From: Pseudomonadota bacterium
GTDB lineage: Bacteria > Pseudomonadota > Gammaproteobacteria > Woeseiales > Woeseiaceae
Assembly (NCBI GenBank): GCA_027295475.1
Contig: JAPUKV010000036.1
Location: 1 to 16,365 of the forward strand
DNA length: 16,365 nucleotides
Direction of reading: 5' to 3'
Position 1 is the first letter of the stretch. The number at the start of each line of letters is the position of its first letter. The notes below the pieces were generated by a model. The model made no database searches, was not told the origin of the DNA, and saw nothing but the letters and a program-made list of their open reading frames with translations. Positions 13,937-16,365 of the stretch are shown here, piece after piece. Both the position numbers and the translations under genes were made by a program.

Positions 13937-14012
13937 AGCGATCCTGCAATGGTGCTGTGCAAGTCTAGTCGAGACGCGTGTGAATCGCTAACTGTCGCAT
14001 TATTTGCGCTGG

Positions 14013-14041
14013 TTGGCATCTCGTTGCGGCGCCATTACACT
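14013..14041 (+). promoter_or_regulatory. sigma70-type promoter of the tail sheath gene
   Basis: TTGGCA (14013-14018, 5 of 6) and TACACT (14036-14041, 4 of 6) are separated by the optimal 17 bp. The predicted start lies about 33 bp upstream of the TTG start codon at 14082. The gene therefore seems to have its own host-type promoter. Confidence 0.55.
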
Positions 14042-14081
14042 ACGCGCACAGAAATCTGACTCATGATCGCGGAGATAGGTT

Positions 14082-15635
14082 TTGTCAGTTGCTCAGGACG
14101 GTGGCATCACGGTCACCGAAATCGCGTCGATGGGCCAACCCATCGATGTCTCACCCGACACCATAGCCGCTTTCATCGGCCGTGCGCTCCGCGGCCCCCT
14201 AAACACACCGATTCTTATCAACAATTTTGCCGGCTTCAATCGGCGTTTTGGTGGTCACTGGCGTCACAGCAGCCTCGGACCGGCCGTCAAACAGTTCTTT
14301 GAGCACGGCGGTCGGGAGCTCTATATCGTTCGCGTCGCGAATAACGTCCGCGGGGCGATGATCTGTTTGCCGGCGAAAGGGGGCGTTGTGGTGTTGCGTG
14401 CGCTCGAGCCCGGGTCGACCGAAAACATTCGAGCAGCGATCGACTACGACGGCATTGATGATGAAGACGAACAACACTTCAATCTAACCGTTCAACGAGT
14501 GGCACCGGACAGTGGCTTCGTGGCCGACCAGGAAATCTACCGTCGCCTGCAGTGTGTAGAAGGTGAAAGTTCATTTATGGGCGACGTGTTGTTGGGCTCT
14601 TCGCTTGTGCGCGCAGGAATACCGTTACCTGGCGGCCGTCCGATGGCGACAACGGAATCCGGATCCCTATTTGGGTCCACTTATGTCGGGCACGCTCAGC
14701 ACGGCAGCGATGGCAACGCATTATCTGATTACGACTTAATTGGGTCCGCATCAAAAGGTACCGGCCTGTTTTCCCTGAACCAGATCGAGCATTTCGATCT
14801 TCTCTACATGCCGCCGCCTGGCAGGCATATGGACCTGGGCCCGGCCGCGATGTTGGCAGCGGAGCTCTATTGTCGAAAACGGGGAGCCATGTTGATCATG
14901 GATCCGCCCGAGAGCTGGTCATCTGCCCAGGATGCGATCGCCAGCATCAGGGGTTCCGGCTACTCGAGCCCGAATATTCTTGCCTACTATCCACGCATGC
15001 GTTCCAGGCAGGACGAAGAGTCGGCACCACATGCGGCCGGGGGCGCGATCGCGGGACTGCTTTGCAAGCTCGACAGAACTGAGGGCTCCTGGCAAGACCT
15101 GGATCAACACGCACTCGGTTTCAGCAGGACGCTCGGCCCGGCTACGGAAGTGACGTTTGATCAAGCCCGATTGCTGGTCAAGGAAGGATTGAACGTGATC
15201 GCGGGCAATGCGGGGGGGCGTGCAACACTGTGCGGCTCTGTCACCCTGGGGCGCGGCACCCAGATGGAGAGGAAGTTTACGAGCCTGACCGTCAGAAGAC
15301 TTTGTCTGACGATTACGAACGCGATAGAACGATCAACACGATGGGCTGTTTTCGAGTCGGATGCGACACGGGTTACGGAGAGAATTCAAGCACAGGTGCA
15401 TGCCTACATGTGTTACCTGGCGGACGCCGGTGCATTCCTTGATGATCATTTTCTTGTTCAATGCGATGCTGGTCTGCAGTCGCATTCGCTAACGCCAGAT
15501 CGCGGCATCACCGTGCTGCTGGCATTTCATCCTCTCGGTGCCGACGAGCCAGTGTCACTAACGGTGCATCAAACCGCTTCGGGATGCCGTGTGGCAACGA
15601 CTGCATTTGCACCGGCGATGGCCGAGTGCGCATAA
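14082..15635 (+). CDS. Contractile phage-type tail sheath protein, stand-alone
   Basis: A 517-residue protein of the phage tail sheath family (T4 gp18/P2 FI type). The N-terminus GGITVTEIASMGQPIDVSPD, then AAFIGRALRGP, FAGFNRRFGG and the VKQFFEHGGRELYIVRVAN segment follow the sheath pattern. LRALEPGS is the next hallmark. The middle has DYDLIGSASKGTGLFSL and LLYMPPPG. The C-terminal domain has NVIAG, ERKFTSLTVRRLCLTITNAI, RWAVFESDATRVTERI and a final strand-rich ITVLLAFHPLG. Sheath monomers form a contractile helical tube around an inner tube. The TTG start is fixed by GGAG at 14071-14074 and an in-frame stop at 14076. No tube, baseplate, spike, ATPase or terminase gene lies near. Confidence 0.87.
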   Translation: MSVAQDGGITVTEIASMGQPIDVSPDTIAAFIGRALRGPLNTPILINNFAGFNRRFGGHWRHSSLGPAVKQFFEHGGRELYIVRVANNVRGAMICLPAKGGVVVLRALEPGSTENIRAAIDYDGIDDEDEQHFNLTVQRVAPDSGFVADQEIYRRLQCVEGESSFMGDVLLGSSLVRAGIPLPGGRPMATTESGSLFGSTYVGHAQHGSDGNALSDYDLIGSASKGTGLFSLNQIEHFDLLYMPPPGRHMDLGPAAMLAAELYCRKRGAMLIMDPPESWSSAQDAIASIRGSGYSSPNILAYYPRMRSRQDEESAPHAAGGAIAGLLCKLDRTEGSWQDLDQHALGFSRTLGPATEVTFDQARLLVKEGLNVIAGNAGGRATLCGSVTLGRGTQMERKFTSLTVRRLCLTITNAIERSTRWAVFESDATRVTERIQAQVHAYMCYLADAGAFLDDHFLVQCDAGLQSHSLTPDRGITVLLAFHPLGADEPVSLTVHQTASGCRVATTAFAPAMAECA

Positions 15636-15901
15636 CATTAACCTGCATATTTCATCAAGGCGGCAGCCGGCTGATTGGAAGCGATTGATCGTTCACGGTG
15701 TTTTGAGGTATCGAGATGTTGATTGCTGATTGCACGTTGAACACCGCCGTCCGCCTATCGCGGCCCTGGCTGGTTGTCGAACGCCTGAGCTTGGCCTTCA
15801 CTCAATCCGTAGCTACGGCTATCGATTTCGCTGCGCGCCCGTGCTCACGCGCCCAAGCCCTCACGCAGGATCCGCGATCCTTGGTGAAGTATGCAGGCTA
15901 G
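15636..15901. other. Spacer between tail sheath gene and aspartokinase
   Basis: About 265 bp. It holds a 10-bp palindrome CAGCCGGCTG (15663-15672), a 61-codon ORF (15716-15901), a 12-bp palindrome CCGTAGCTACGG (15807-15818) and a small hairpin GGATC/GATCC (15868-15880). No rho-independent terminator follows the sheath gene. Confidence 0.5.
15716..15901 (+). CDS. Possible 61-codon leader ORF in frame with aspartokinase
   Basis: An ATG with GAGG 7 nt upstream (15705-15708) opens a frame that ends in TAG at 15899-15901, directly against the ATG of the aspartokinase and in the same frame. The 61-residue product has no recognised domain and is not rich in Thr or Ile, so a classical attenuator is unlikely. 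It may be a translated leader that couples initiation of the next gene, or chance. Confidence 0.35.
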   Translation: MLIADCTLNTAVRLSRPWLVVERLSLAFTQSVATAIDFAARPCSRAQALTQDPRSLVKYAG

Positions 15902-16365
15902 ATGACAGTGGCACAAAATCGCTGGATAATTCACAAGTTCGGTGGCAGTAGCCTTGCCGACGCGGACGGCTTTCGCCGTGTCGCTGCGATACTCACTGAT
16001 CAGACCGAAGCCAGCATCGGCGCGGTCGTATCCGCGATGGCTGGAATGACGGACAAGCTCCTGCGACTGGCCGTTCTGGCCGAGCAGGATGACCGTAGCT
16101 TTACTTCCGAACTGCACCGCATCGGCGAACGGTACGCCAGTACCGCACGGGAACTCGTCAAAAGCGAGGCCCTGGTCGGCCTGCTGGACCTTTGGGGGCA
16201 GGATGCCGCAGACATCGAAGATATCCTGCAATCAATCGCACTGGCCAAGTCTGCTCCCCAGCGCAGCCGCGATGTCGTTGCAGGCTATGGAGAGATTTGG
16301 TCCGCAAGACTCCTCGCGGCTCTGCTTGAACAAGAGATAGGCAGCGATCGCGGCGGCACCTGGAT
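15902..16365 (+). CDS. Aspartokinase, N-terminal part (possible ThrA-type bifunctional enzyme)
   Basis: The frame is open to the window end (154 full codons), so the gene is cut. The N-terminal WIIHKFGGSSLADADGF is the aspartokinase nucleotide-binding start (K12-F-G-G-S-S17), followed by VVSAMAGMTDKL and GYGEIWSARLLAALL, all standard kinase-domain motifs. It catalyses phosphorylation of aspartate, the first step toward Lys, Thr and Met. The GYGEIWSARLL form and the HKFGGSSLADA start suggest the aspartokinase-homoserine dehydrogenase fusion ThrA, but the second domain is outside the window. The ATG is preceded by AGG (15895-15897) and abuts the stop of the 61-codon ORF. Confidence 0.9.
   Translation, partial: MTVAQNRWIIHKFGGSSLADADGFRRVAAILTDQTEASIGAVVSAMAGMTDKLLRLAVLAEQDDRSFTSELHRIGERYASTARELVKSEALVGLLDLWGQDAADIEDILQSIALAKSAPQRSRDVVAGYGEIWSARLLAALLEQEIGSDRGGTW

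Noticed and set aside
15716..15901. Thr/Ile attenuation leader peptide before the aspartokinase
   Set aside because: The frame has no run of Thr or Ile codons and no terminator/antiterminator hairpin pair with T tract follows.
13937..16365. Prophage or complete injection-system locus around the tail sheath gene
   Set aside because: No other phage structural, lysis, integrase or packaging gene is visible; both neighbours are metabolic. The visible downstream flank is short, so this holds only for the window.

Overview
This is a bacterial chromosome segment, most likely from a marine-type, mid-GC gammaproteobacterium. The evidence is the protein complement (SohB, LipA, GloA of the short Ni-type, a YigB-like HAD phosphatase, a ThrA/LysC-like aspartokinase), conventional Shine-Dalgarno/ATG starts, and dispersed palindromic AAGCGGAC-type repeats of a kind that recur in gammaproteobacterial intergenic DNA. 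A Woeseiaceae or Chromatiales/Steroidobacterales-like source is a guess; no marker gene settles it.

Layout. 1-570: a tRNA-Leu(CAG) with its own promoter and terminator, followed about 200 bp later by a near-perfect second copy of only its 3' end, also followed by a terminator. 470-2390: a repeat-rich, gene-poor stretch holding a membrane-anchored hypothetical protein and a DUF1330 protein, with four copies of an AAGCGGAC repeat between them. 2392-3495: a lipoprotein with a PPC-like domain, convergent with gloA. 3564-5216: a perfect 21-bp palindrome at the start of a YigB-like HAD phosphatase that overlaps an alpha/beta hydrolase by 8 bp. 5214-5358: a short structured repeat array, with two 51-bp units and four evenly spaced hairpins whose stems differ only by compensatory changes. 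5369-6835 (minus): a periplasmic OmpA-domain protein with a long helical N-terminal part.

7253-12824 (all plus strand): a small hypothetical protein, lipA, sohB, an M48 metalloprotease lipoprotein, a SAM methyltransferase overlapping it by one base, and an L,D-transpeptidase lipoprotein. 12872-13936 (minus): a PLP enzyme of the ACC deaminase/D-cysteine desulfhydrase family. 14082-15635: a lone contractile-tail sheath protein behind a good sigma70-type promoter. 15902-end: the N-terminal part of an aspartokinase, preceded by an in-frame 61-codon ORF whose stop touches the aspartokinase start.

How the genes fit together. Much of the window concerns the cell envelope: OmpA-like, SohB, M48 and YkuD proteins plus a PPC lipoprotein. 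The rest is core metabolism (lipoate synthesis, methylglyoxal detoxification, amino-acid synthesis). The two items that normal housekeeping does not explain are the orphan phage-type tail sheath gene (no tube, baseplate, spike or ATPase gene in the visible flanks) and the periodic hairpin array at 5214-5358. No CRISPR array, transposase, integrase or rRNA gene is visible.
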